From Branchiostoma floridae (taxonomy: Eukaryota > Chordata > Leptocardii > Amphioxiformes > Branchiostomatidae): a stretch of 64,000 bases of DNA. A program made the translations under genes and the position numbers. The notes under the pieces were generated by a model. It was not told where the DNA came from. It worked only from the letters and a program-made list of their open reading frames with translations, and searched no databases. The stretch is from assembly GCF_000003815.2 (NCBI RefSeq), contig NC_049984.1:4106695-4170694 (forward strand). The letters are read 5' to 3'. Positions 12,471 to 22,679 of this stretch are shown here, piece by piece; position 1 is the first letter of the stretch, and each line of letters starts with the position of its first letter.

Positions 12471-12688
12471 TCATGTTTTGAAGCAGGTGTGGCCTAGTCT
12501 CTACCAGACTCCATGGATAGCTGAAATGGTTAAATTTGGCCAAATAGGTTGAATAACTTGCCAGATAGCCTGGATACCATCCGATTACTACTGGTGCTCC
12601 TTGCACCTTGATTTTTTTAGGGTAGCGAGTGCAAGGAGCCCTGGTAGAAATCGGATGGTACCAAGGCTAACCCACGGAGTCTGGTAGG

Positions 12689-12892
12689 TAATGCTAGTTC
12701 ACCTTTATCTGGTAGGTAACCTATATCTGTAGTTTTTAAAAACTGGGTATTGGGGGATGTCAAACTGCAATATCTTTAAAATATTGCAGTTTGAAACCAC
12801 AGTCCGTCGACTTGATGTCCTTAGATACTCGAGATCTGTTTTTAAAAACAACGGATTTAGGTTACCCCACGGATAAAGGTGAACTAGTGTTA
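12689..12892. mobile_element. MITE family 1, full copy
   Basis: The termini TAATGCTAGTTCACCTTTAT and GGATAAAGGTGAACTAGTGT are inverted, with inner AGGTAACCTATATCTG against GGATTTAGGTTACC. It ends about 90 bp below the PGLS stop codon, so it may lie in the 3' UTR. Confidence 0.75.
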
Positions 12893-12982
12893 CTACTTGG
12901 GATCTGGACTTGATCAGATTTGGTCAGAGTTTTGCCGGCAGGTATCGTGCGGATACCTAGCCGGTCAGAGTTTGGCCGTCAG

Positions 12983-15900
12983 TCATTGCGCGGACAGCTG
13001 GCTGGCAGCCGCGGTGTCCAGGTACCAGTGGAGCTCCCCGTCCAGAGGCTGGACCAGTGCTGCCGGCAGGGGGTTCTCCTCATTGCCCTCAAGTACATTC
13101 TGGGGACAGATATAATAATGTATGAGAAACATGCCGTTCTTCTAGGTATACCTCACCACCTTCAAGAATGTTCTGCGGGCAGATATAATCATGTATAAGA
13201 AACATGCTGTTCTTCTAGGTATACCTCACCATCTTCAAGAATATTCTGGGGGCAGATATGATCATGGATGAGAAACATACTGTAGATTATTTTGGTTTAA
13301 ACTAGCAGCAGCAGCCAACATCCTAACGGGGTGACATTCGTTTTTGTTGGCTGATACAAGATGTCGATGCATCCCCCCTCAGGGTGAACAATATAAATCA
13401 CTGTGTGGCAGTTTTACAATAGAGGTAAAGATCCCATGGCCTGGAGGCTGTAGGGGTAGTGGATTGTTATTCCACTGGGTCCTATGCACAGTATTGAGAG
13501 GCAGAGCCCATTCCTGTCCTTCCACCACATTTTACCTCCCCAACCAAAGTCAGGCCCATTTTATGCCTGGATGGAGTGTCCCAAGGACACAACATCTAGC
13601 CAGTAATGCCAGCAATCAAGTCCATGGCATTTCAATATCATGTACAATAGCCAAGCCACTTGGCCATTCAACACCACCACAACATCTTACTGACCAGCAG
13701 ATTTTCATAGCATGGTGAGAATCAGGAGTATCTTTTACTAAAATTATTACTCCTGATTTTCACCATGCCATGAAATCTACTGGTCACTAAGATGTGGTGG
13801 TGGTGTTTGTTTATTGTTATTTGTATACTCCCATTATTTCAACTGTGAACTAAAACTTTTAGAAATGCTGAGACCAGTTTACAGTTGCAGATTTCATTAG
13901 TTTACATTTGAGAAGTGCTTGCAAAAATCTCAAAACCCCAAAATGCTTCAATGATAATAATCATAACATTCAAGTACAATGTATAAGCAACCATGAGGCA
14001 AACAATATTTCTTGATACAACCTAGTTTGACTTTCTTTCACATCCAGCAGTATAAAAAGTAGCATTATCAATATCATGTACATTTTTAAACACATAACAT
14101 CTTAGCTGTAAAAGAATTCTCCTACATGTATATCCTGTATTATATCCTACCAACCTGATGAAATTATTTTCAGACATAACGTCTTACCTTAACATTGGCT
14201 GCCTTGCCCTCCCCAGTGCAGACGAATATGGCGCAGTGGGCACGGTTCAACACCTTGAAGGTCAGGGTCACGCGGTTGGGCGGGGGCTTGGGGGAGTCAC
14301 TGATGGGCGCCACCAGGAGGGTTTTCTCCTAGAATAGGAATATTAGGATCATCATTTGTTGTGTTGGGAATATGATAGTGTAGAGACGGAATGACCAGTT
14401 TTGACTTTATTCATCTTTCTCAAGAATGACAGATAGTCAGACCATGCCTTCTTTTATACTTTTCTCTACAAGTGAATGGATTGAGCCAGCAGTCACTATA
14501 AAAGATGGTACTCAGGCTAAGGAACACCGACCTGCAGCAGTTTGTGCCCAGGGAACAGGGAGGCGGTGTGCCCGTCAGGACCCATTCCCAACAGCACCAC
14601 ATCAAACACTGGGGTGTCTTCACTGAACACCTGCAATAGGGAAACAAAACCATCTTTTCTATCTGTATCTATATATACCCACCCATTGTATAACACATCA
14701 GCTTCACAGGCATGCTGCATGATAGAAGCTGGTTATATTGCACAGTCGAATCTGTGAAATACAGGGGAGTAGATAAGAACAGTAAGAATTGACTGTATCT
14801 GTTAAGTTAAAGTCCTTCCCACACCAAATGGTGCATCAACCATTCAATTTCAATAGCCCTTGGGCCACACAGATTTGTGCAGTCACTACAATAGGGGGCT
14901 AGTCCACTAGCTGGTATACAGGTACTGTAGTGCTATATCATATATTGGGTCACTCAGCATTTGAAAAGTGCTGAGTCATCATCATCATCAGCTGAGTGCT
15001 AAGCAGAGAAAGCAGCATGTACCACTTTTAAAATGATTCAGCCAGGAATCAAACTCACGTGACCTACCGAGTGCAAGATGAACACTCTACTCACTTGTCC
15101 ATTGCATCTAGAAGAGAAAATCCGGCCCTGACCTGTTTGAGTTTCTGTGTGTAATCCTCGGCTGCTGCCTCCACACTCAGGCTGGGGTTGATGGGATAGA
15201 TGTGCTCCGCAGCCAATGGGACGGTCCCAACAAGTGCGTCCTGTGGGGTCAAAGGTGAAAAAACTTGGCGTGTCAGTTGTTTATTCATTTCTATATTGCT
15301 TATTTGTTAATTGTTTTAGCTAACATTTCATTTCCAGGTTATACTGTTGTGCAAGCATATACATTTGTACTTTTCTTTTATCAATGCACAGCTGTCAAAA
15401 GAACTAGGACTTTTCTCCAAGAAAAACAAGCCCATAACTCGTACACAGGTAGGTGGCATTGATAATAATAATAAAATCAACTTTGTGTCGCCAGAAATAA
15501 CTTTCAGCTTCACTGAATCATGGCATTTCAAATTAATATCAGTAGACACTCTCAGCTGTACACGTCCTGTTAACCATGATTCTCATTCAATTGTGCACCT
15601 TTGAATTCCACACATATACCTGTATTGGGTTGGTTAATTATACACCTAGAACATATATATATACCAGTATACCAAGCCTGAACAAAGGTCTCAGGGTCAA
15701 AATCAGTCAACCAATAATCTGATTTAGTAATGGCAACCTTTCACCTCAAGGTTCAAACTTCAATGCATTATAGATGCATGAATATGAAATGTGCAAGATA
15801 TCCACAAGTTGGAAGGTTTTAATTCATAGCTAACTTTCAGTTTACAATATTATTAATTTTAATATGTCCCAGTTCTGGTCTATACAAGAAAAATATTTGA

Positions 15901-17651
15901 AACTTTAAGTCCTGGGGAAAATCTGTTTGGGTTTATTTTATCATAATTTATTTCATTATGATTGCAAGACAAAACAATACTCATGGGTCAGGGGCAGCAG
16001 ATGCTGGTGTTGTGACCCACACACAAAGTCATAGACATAACATTAATCAATGGCTGTAACACAGGAGTCTATAATGCTATTACTGGGGGTCTGCATCCTT
16101 TTTTTGTCTGCATTAGACATAGCCAGCCATGTGGAGTTTAATCAATACTGTAACTAATATAAGGTGAGGTAGTTGAAGTGTAGCCAGACTGTTGCTTTGG
16201 CCTGCACAAAGCATAAAGAAATCCTTGGCACATGGGACTAGCCTGATATCCAGCTGTATGATTTATAGGGAGAGGACAGAAGAGACTCTGGCGCTATAAT
16301 ACGGCTGGATACCAGGCTAATATATCGCCAGGTTAATAATTTGCATCTCTGGAGTACATACTTTCTTTCTCCTATTGTTTTCTTTGACAAAAGAGGTCCT
16401 AAAACTGATACAAATGTTGCTGAGCTACAGATGACGTTGTGATTGTGAGTGAAATCCTATCTCTCACACACAAACCTACCTCCATGGTGACATAGCCATT
16501 AAGCAAACTCTATCTAATGCACTTAAGTACACTTAGTGGTTGCCCAAATATGTACTAGTACTTCCATTAAACAAGCTTCTATTTAGGGGTAATGAAACCT
16601 CCCCATGTTTGTGGATTGGTACTTTTTGTGCATAATATTTGTTCTCTTCAAATGAAAAATTACCCCCCTAAGAATATGCAGCAATGGGTAGCCCAAAGAA
16701 TGTTCAAAAACATTAAATGAAAGTTCCAATGTTGACTTCCAAGTTTATATATATCAACTACAATCTAACAGCAAATATCATTTGTTCCTATCATCACTAA
16801 AAGGGTTCCAGATCATAACATAACATAACATAACATAATGACATTCGTATAAAATTTACACACATCAAGTTACAAATTATCAGCATATATATGCAGTAGT
16901 TAGTAGCCAAAAAACGACTGTAAAATTACAATGTAGACCTCTACGTTAACTGTTATTTATGCCAGCTGTCATTAAACGTTGAAAACCGTGTGTTCCTAAT
17001 CCCTACGTCAACCATTAATGTGATTACCGCACGTGAAAAATATGTCAAAAACATCCGGGCTAGTTCACATGGGGGCGTGGCCACGGCGTGTGACAGCTGT
17101 CAAACCGGGTCAAGTTGAAAATATCTTTGTTTTTTTTCTCATTTCTCAAACAGCAATGTCCGGATACCGTTTTATCAGGTTGGTAGAACATAAGATATTG
17201 GAATTTTCTTTGATACAACCAGTGCTAACGGTTTAACATATATAGCGGCGAAAGGCAGTACTCCAGTTTAGAAGCTCTGAGCTGAGAAAGATGCCTGATT
17301 GGAGCTGATGAGAGTTTACTGGTTGCGTAAAAGAACACTCCAATATGCACAGCAATGTCTACAGTATATACGTGCAGCAAACTTTACCTTGTAACCTTTG
17401 TAATTGCAGTCCTCTTGGTCAAGGGGCACCAGTCTCTCGTCAGCCATGAACACCCGCCACTTGTCCCACCCCACGTCGGCGCGTTTCGCCATCTCATGGC
17501 AGAAGATCTTGGTCGTGCTGCCCCCCGAAACGGCGATGGTGAAGACCCCCCTGTCGCCGATCGCCTCCTGGGCCTTGGCGGCGACCAGGGCGCCCAGTGC
17601 CGCCCCGATTTCTGCCTGGTCTGCAAGAACGTGAACACCTTCTTCCGCCAT
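12983..17651 (-). CDS. PGLS: 6-phosphogluconolactonase, five coding exons
   Basis: PGLS hydrolyses 6-phospho-D-glucono-1,5-lactone to 6-phosphogluconate, the second step of the oxidative pentose phosphate pathway in the cytosol. Coding exons, in gene order, are 17388-17651, 15133-15240, 14532-14630, 14188-14328 and 12983-13099. All joins are phase 0 with GT-AG borders, giving 242 aa against about 258 in vertebrates. Family motifs are AVSGGSTTK (substrate phosphate loop), [29 protein letters not shown] and [17 protein letters not shown]. The C-terminal exon carries [11 protein letters not shown]. The ATG at 17651 starts MAEEGVHVL and is the only in-frame choice near the family start. Two 21-nt partial copies of the last exon's 5' end lie in the last intron (see separate entries). 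The gene is divergent from the OTUD1-like gene, start codons 1.5 kb apart. Confidence 0.93.
13152..13172 (-). other. PGLS: candidate 21-nt microexon of PGLS (copy 2)
   Basis: In gene orientation this is CAG|AACATTCTTGAAGGTGGTGAG|GTATAC less its flanks: seven codons reading NILEGGE, with AG before and GT after, phase 0 on both sides. It resembles the true exon start NVLEGNE. Inclusion would add seven residues without a frameshift. The 52-nt spacer to the next acceptor is very short for an intron. Use in transcripts is not shown. Confidence 0.4.
13225..13245 (-). other. PGLS: candidate 21-nt microexon of PGLS (copy 1)
   Basis: This is the upstream copy, reading NILEDGE, with acceptor CTGCCCCCAG before it and donor GTATACC after it, phase 0 in and out. 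It is closer than the genomic last exon to the vertebrate-like ILED sequence. That suggests the two copies may compete with, or precede, the terminal exon. Confidence 0.4.
13660..13812. repeat. 150-bp near-perfect hairpin in PGLS last intron
   Basis: The left arm ACATCTTACTGACCAGCAGA and the right arm TCTACTGGTCACTAAGATGT mirror each other. The arms continue through CATGGTGAGAATCAGGAGTA against TACTCCTGATTTTCACCATG around a short AT-rich loop. It is probably a very young MITE, and strong secondary structure is expected in the transcript. Confidence 0.75.
14650..14748 (-). repeat. diverged GATACA-tailed SINE-like repeat
   Basis: TATCTGTATCTATATATACC, then GTATAACACATCAGCTTCAC, then a head reading AGCTGGTTATATTGCAC match the order of the copy at 31650-31765. 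It lies just upstream of PGLS exon 3 in the intron. Confidence 0.5.
14985..15090 (-). repeat. tRNA-derived SINE-like segment
   Basis: In reverse complement the stretch reads like a tRNA body with AAGTGAGTAGAGTGTTC (A-box side) and TGAGTTTGATTCCTGGC (B-box side). Stems are imperfect, so it is taken as a tRNA-derived SINE or tRNA pseudogene and not a functional tRNA. Confidence 0.45.
15300..17387. other. PGLS intron 1, repeats and no exon seen
   Basis: The large first intron holds a small hairpin at 16248-16320 (AGCCTGATATCCAGC against GCTGGATACCAGGCT) and a (TAACA)n run at 16815-16840. It also holds a fragment of the TIR element family of 23975-24425 (about 17190-17335). Several open frames here match no family. 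Confidence 0.5.
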
Positions 17652-19170
17652 GTTGGTCCGAACAGCTGGGAGGAAGGTCAGAGGTCATAGCCACCTGTGC
17701 GCATGACGTCATGATGTATGGTTTTATGATTGGAATTCGTCGTTTTCCATTTTCTCAGGAAAAGAAGTCAAACTCAAGTTCAAATTTAGAGTCGACATAG
17801 ATTAAGACTGGGATAGTCACATGCTGTATTCCATTTTCTCAAGAAAAGAAGTCAAACTCAAGTTCAAATTTAGAGTCAGCATGAATTTAGACTAACGTTA
17901 ACGTTAGTATAGTCACATGATGTATTGTTCTCTGGACATTGTATATCAATCATTTTCACGTTTAAAACTTGCCTATGCGCCATCCAATTAGGATTTGATA
18001 CTGCCGAGGTTCCAGTACTCGCTTCCATGAAAAAAATGGGACCCCTAGTTTTTCATCAGGTGGCAGCCTAGTTGCAAATAGCTTTGCAATAAACGTATTA
18101 TTATTCAAGTCCCCAAAATATTTACTGGGTGCTGGCGACCTTGTTTGTTTTCTGTGGTTACCATACTCGCATCCTATGCGATGTAGCTGAAAACAAACAA
18201 GGATGGCACTCCTGAAGGCTATCAAAAGTATGAATATGATTTGAGTTCGTTCTGTGTATGGCTGTAAATCCTGAAAGCTGTTTGTCCCTTTCCTCTGGGT
18301 TTGTTTTGTCCATGTTTTATTTTTATTCTTAAACACTACATCTGTATCGAACTGCAAGTCATCGTGATTAAAAAAAGTCTGAAATCTCATAATGAATCAT
18401 CGAGCATTCTTTAGGATTAAGAGCTTTACGTTACATTACTTTACTTAAGTAACTTTTATTATGATAGTAAATTCATCTTGAAAATACGAGATATGTCGCT
18501 AGCTTTTTATATCTACTGGTAGATGGATCTTTCATACCATACATGTAGCCATAAGTAGGTAACATTTACTAGTAATTCATAACCCATTACAATAGTGTCA
18601 ATTCATGTTACTTCCTAGTACATGATTCCAGGACCGACTGTAGTACTGGCACGGCAATATGACAATAGTGATGGTTACTGGCGATGGTACATTTTATCAA
18701 TTGAACTTTTTATTCATTTTTTTAAGTCTCGGGCCCTAAAACTAATTCCGAAGTGACACTTTACGGACCAATCGTTGTGATTTTGTTCTGTTTTGTTTTG
18801 TTTAATGTAGTTTCTGATAAACCGCTCAAACACTAGTAGTTTCTGTTGAAATGTTAAATTTTACACCCGTACACAAAATAAAGTGCTTACCAACAACTAG
18901 TACTTTCTGGAATATTCTTCAGAGAAATGAGTTAAACGTTTGCATGTCGCGCCGCTCTGCAATAAACCAATCATATGCCAGTGACGTCACCCTCCTAGAC
19001 CGACTCTGATTGGCTGCGGTGCCCACTTCCGGGTTCGCGAGGGTACCGGAATGTTCTGGTTGTAAAGGTGACTACGCAATATAACACAGCAGTTTTCTGG
19101 GCATTGTTTTGAACCAGTACATACAGTTTGAGGACAGGTAGGGTCTCTTTTTTTCGCAAGTCCAGACGAC
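17652..19170. promoter_or_regulatory. intergenic region between divergent PGLS and OTUD1-like genes
   Basis: The 1.5 kb between the two start codons must hold the PGLS promoter and the promoter of OTUD1-like exon 1a. An approximately 80-bp direct repeat is visible at about 17745-17905 (CATTTTCTCA then AAAAGAAGTCAAACTCAAGT in both units). A 142-codon minus-strand open frame at 17962-18390 has no recognisable family and unremarkable composition; I do not call it. Confidence 0.5.
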
Positions 19171-22100
19171 ATGCCGCCAGCTGTGACACAAGCAGCTTTT
19201 GGACGAAGCATTGGCCAGCCGAAAACCCAGGACTATTATATTTATCCCAAGAAGGGTAAGTCGGTGATATTATGCTGTTGCCTACACGTTCGTTGTATGT
19301 TTACGTTTGTCTGAATTCACAGCATACGCACGATTTCCTTTATATCACAACAGTGGGATCCTACAAATTTATGGTGTTTTCCTTTTGGATCTGACTCAAT
19401 GTGTTGTCATGTGTATCTGAAATATCTATTCCTATTTCATTCATCTGCGTATACAACGGGATGGAAGCTACCTTACTACATGTTATTTGACTGTTATACC
19501 ATCCATCCATTCATACTTTATATAGTAATATATCTACATAGATCCACTGGCTTCCGATACGTATAAAACAAATGTAAAACCGTATCGGTATAACATCGAC
19601 TATCATGATTCCACCAGGTGCCACAATACCGCCACCTCAAAAAACGTTAGTATAGAGGTCTTCCAAACATTGTCTCGAACACCGAATATTAAAAATCTTA
19701 AGTGTAATACAATGCAGATATTTAGGTGTTGAAGCAAATATTGAGAAGGCCTCTATCAACGTTTTTTAGGTGGCGGTACAATGGCACCTGGTGGAGTTAT
19801 GAGAACGTATGTTAGATAACTTTTACCAATGTCGATAGCCGTTGCTATATCTCCATATCAGCGTACTGCTCTTTCTGAGAAGTCCCTTTATGCATACAGG
19901 AAATCAAACACCATAGCTTCAGTTTGAATTATTGATAATGTTTATGTGTTAAATGGTATGACTAATTGCTGTTGCTAGCTCATTCTTCTGATGTGATGAG
20001 GCGTTGGTCTTTAAAGGGCCGTATGACGTCGTCAGCTGTCAAACCCTATATTTGTCACTTGTTGATAGAACGCGCCTCCTCGTTGTCCAATCACATCGCT
20101 CTCCGTAACGCGTCATTGGAATGACTGCCCCGGATTGGTTGATATAACCGTGCCGGGTTATTACAAGGTAGTCTTGTAATATTTGCCAGCAGAGAGTACC
20201 CTGTTATAAAACGTAGCTGGACAGGCGAGAGCTTTAGTTACAAAATCATACTTTGTTTAATTGAGGCAGCTTTGTCGGAGAAAGATGACGATTTTAGTCA
20301 ATTTTGGCGAGGAAGGCGGTTTTACAGTTCTGCAAGTTTCCAACAACAGTAACGGTAAGTACATTGTGAACCCATATATGCCAGACATTTTATATTTCGT
20401 TGTCTCCTGTCTATAGCCTAGTGTAGTAGTCTCTGTAGTATAGTCTTTTCTTATATCGGATGTGCTTTATCGCTACGACCTGTACTTAGCTTGTTCGAGC
20501 ATAAATATACAATAAAGGTATTTCATTCATTCAAACGTGATCTGTAGACACAGCTTTTCAAACTATCAGAAAGAATGAGTACGAAATATATTTTTGGTAC
20601 ATTAAAAGATAATGATGTAGTTACCGGCAAGTGCATGGTGGACATTCAGGTACAGAATTCCTGACCATAAAGCTTTAATAATGTTGTCTGCTTTATTTTC
20701 TTAAATCCAACATTATGTACATCATGATAGCTTGTTAACGTAGAGACAATAGGTGAATCATGTAGACAAGATTTAAAACAACCCAGCCTTTCTTGAGTTT
20801 CAAACATACAAACCTTTAATACTTCCTATTGCTCCAATGTCCACAGATGACCCCATTAGTGTTATTTGCAGGCTATGATGTCTGTCTGACCCGGGCTATT
20901 TTTGAGCCTTTGAGTCATGTCAGTCATGCGCGGCGCTTATACCAATGGCAGGCAGGCAGGCCATTTCTAAAAGTATCCAAGAGAAACGTGACACCCCTGT
21001 TTTGAATCGTGATCGGGATTTTCCAGCCGCCCACTTCTGTGTTGTTGAACTGACATGCGCCATGTGTGACAGTTTAGCATTTTGGCGACGCCACAGAGAC
21101 GGAGCCGATGAGATTCTTAATTTACGATGCCCTGTCATTTAACATCAGTAACATAGATATCATTGTTAATATTGACAAACTTTTGGTAGATGATTAATTG
21201 AAGGAAACATATCATCCCTTAACTTCCTTTTGAAAATATCAAGTAGATTTCTTTAGAACTTCTCCTCGGAACCATTCCTTAAAAACAACCAAAACTTTAT
21301 CCGATACATATTTGCTTATATAAAGGACTGTTACATGTACCTTGAATAAATGATTTTTTTTTTATTTCTCACAGGATTTCAACGGAATAACAACGATATA
21401 AATGACGACGAAAATCACCCTCCTCAAAAGTCAGCACGGAACGCCCCCAAAGTGAGGAATGTACCAATCAAGCTCATCAAGAGGGGGAGCCAGGAGGGCG
21501 AGCCGCCGCCATCTCCGGAGCCGGCATTTACTGAAATCACGTTTAACCGACAAGCAAACATGTGCAGGACTCCAGGAGACCGCAAGGTGGTGTCCGAAGA
21601 AGACGTGGACGACAAGTTGACCTCTAGACGGGTACCGATTACTGTGAAACACGAAATTCGAGTTCCCCGCTCTTTCGAGAGAGAAAAGGACGTGTTCGCG
21701 TGGGATTATGATTTTGAGAAAGACGCACCATTCGGAATTCGAAGCACTGGTATCGATGGCGACGGACTATGGGGAGTGGGAGGAAAAAGTCTGAGAGAAC
21801 TCTTGAGGAACAGTTACGAAAGACCAGAGGAAAGAAGACACCAGAGAGACGTCTCCGTCTCCGGTAGTACCGGTAATGGCTCTGTCGTCGATTCTGATAT
21901 TGAGGAGGCTGGGGACGAGGTGTTTTGTTGGGAACGAGAGCGTGGTGACGTTAGGCGGGCTCAGAATGGGGAAGACGGGCAGGGCAAAAAGTCTAAGACC
22001 GCATCTATTACTAGTAGTATTAGAAACAGAAAGATACCGCCAGGAGAGGGTAAATCTACTCCCGAGGATAGCAATGGGTCGGTGGAAAGGGTAAGAGAGC

Positions 22101-22624
22101 GTAAACCGTGCGTGGAACGAGTAGACTACACCAAACAGAACACGGAAAGACTTTCCAATTCTAGGCTCGACGCTATCCTGTCAGAGGTCAAACTGCAGGA
22201 CAAGAGCCTAGCGAAGTCGGGGGCCTGCCGCTACCCCATCGCCGGGGACGGAAACTGCCTGTACCGAGCGGTGGCTCACGCCGTGTACGGTAACCAGGCG
22301 CTGCACACGGACCTCCGCCGGCGCACCGTGCAGTACATGCGCGACCATCGGGACGACTTCGCGCCATTTCTTGACTGCGACGCCGACTCTTACATCGCCA
22401 AAGCCGCGAAGGACGGGGAGTGGGCCGGCTACACGGAGATGGTGGCACTGATGCGGCTCCTCAACGTCGACGTCAGGCTGACGACTGGGGGCACTCCAGG
22501 TCAACCGGATGTGACGTCAGGTGTGCACAGAGTCCGGGAGGAAGTTGACGTCAAGGGTAATAAAACTGTCTGGTTGTCGTGGCTGAGTCACGGACATTAT
22601 GACGCGGTGGAAAAGATATCGTAG
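19171..22624 (+). CDS. OTUD1: OTUD1-like OTU-domain deubiquitinase, isoform a (first exon 19171-19255)
   Basis: This is a cysteine protease of the OTU family, predicted to remove ubiquitin from proteins. Coding exons are 19171-19255 and 21375-22624. The first ends in phase 1 at AAGG|GTAAG and the second starts ACAG|GATTTC, giving 444 aa. The first ~290 residues are acidic, serine-rich and probably disordered. The C-terminal OTU domain has the catalytic Asp-Cys block DGNCLYRAV (Cys about residue 323) and WLSHGHYDAV with the catalytic His about residue 436. WAGYTEMVAL and LTTGG segments match vertebrate OTUD1 best. Vertebrate OTUD1 has a ubiquitin-interacting motif after the OTU domain, but this protein stops eight residues past the His. 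A second in-phase first exon lies at 20285-20354. Confidence 0.85.
19609..19805. mobile_element. palindromic MITE (CACCAGGTGCCACAATACCG termini)
   Basis: CCACCAGGTGCCACAATACC at the left mirrors GGTACAATGGCACCTGGTGG at the right, and CACCTCAAAAAACGTT mirrors AACGTTTTTTAGGTGG. It lies in the intron after OTUD1-like exon 1a. Relatives occur at 24990-25075 plus 25263-25340 (interrupted) and at about 46236-46300. Confidence 0.75.
20285..22624 (+). CDS. OTUD1: OTUD1-like deubiquitinase, isoform b (alternative first exon 20285-20354)
   Basis: A second possible first exon starts with ATG at 20285 (MTILVNFGEEGG), runs 23 codons plus one base, and ends AACG|GTAAGT. That is the same phase 1 as exon 1a and matches the exon at 21375. 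The predicted protein is 439 aa with the same OTU domain. The upstream ~250 bp contains CCAATCA and CCAAT-type boxes and TATAAAA near 20205. These would suit a separate promoter about 1 kb downstream of exon 1a. Transcript evidence is needed to show both starts are used. Confidence 0.6.
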
Positions 22625-22669
22625 AGAAATATTTTGGAAATATTTGGTACCCAAGCCCGTCAATAACAT

Positions 22670-22675
22670 ATTAAA
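22670..22675 (+). terminator. candidate polyadenylation signal ATTAAA of the OTUD1-like gene
   Basis: ATTAAA lies 46 bp past the TAG. No AATAAA is seen nearer to the stop codon, so this is the best candidate. Confidence is low because hexamers of this kind are common in AT-rich DNA. Confidence 0.3.
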
Positions 22676-22679
22676 ATGT

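Larger units (their letters stand above)
13079..13290 (-). repeat. 73-bp tandem repeat duplicating the PGLS last-exon acceptor
   Basis: Three tandem units of 73 bp span the acceptor of the last PGLS exon. Each unit contains, in gene orientation, ATATCTG(C/T)CC(C/G)CAG and then a 21-nt segment like the first 21 nt of the exon. In the two upstream copies that segment is followed by GTATACCTAGAAGAAC, so it ends at a potential donor. Confidence 0.85.

Noticed and set aside
17962-18390. 142-codon minus-strand open frame upstream of PGLS
   Set aside because: No recognisable domain, no splice or start context, and it is embedded in AT-rich intergenic DNA. It could be a decayed element; not called as a gene.
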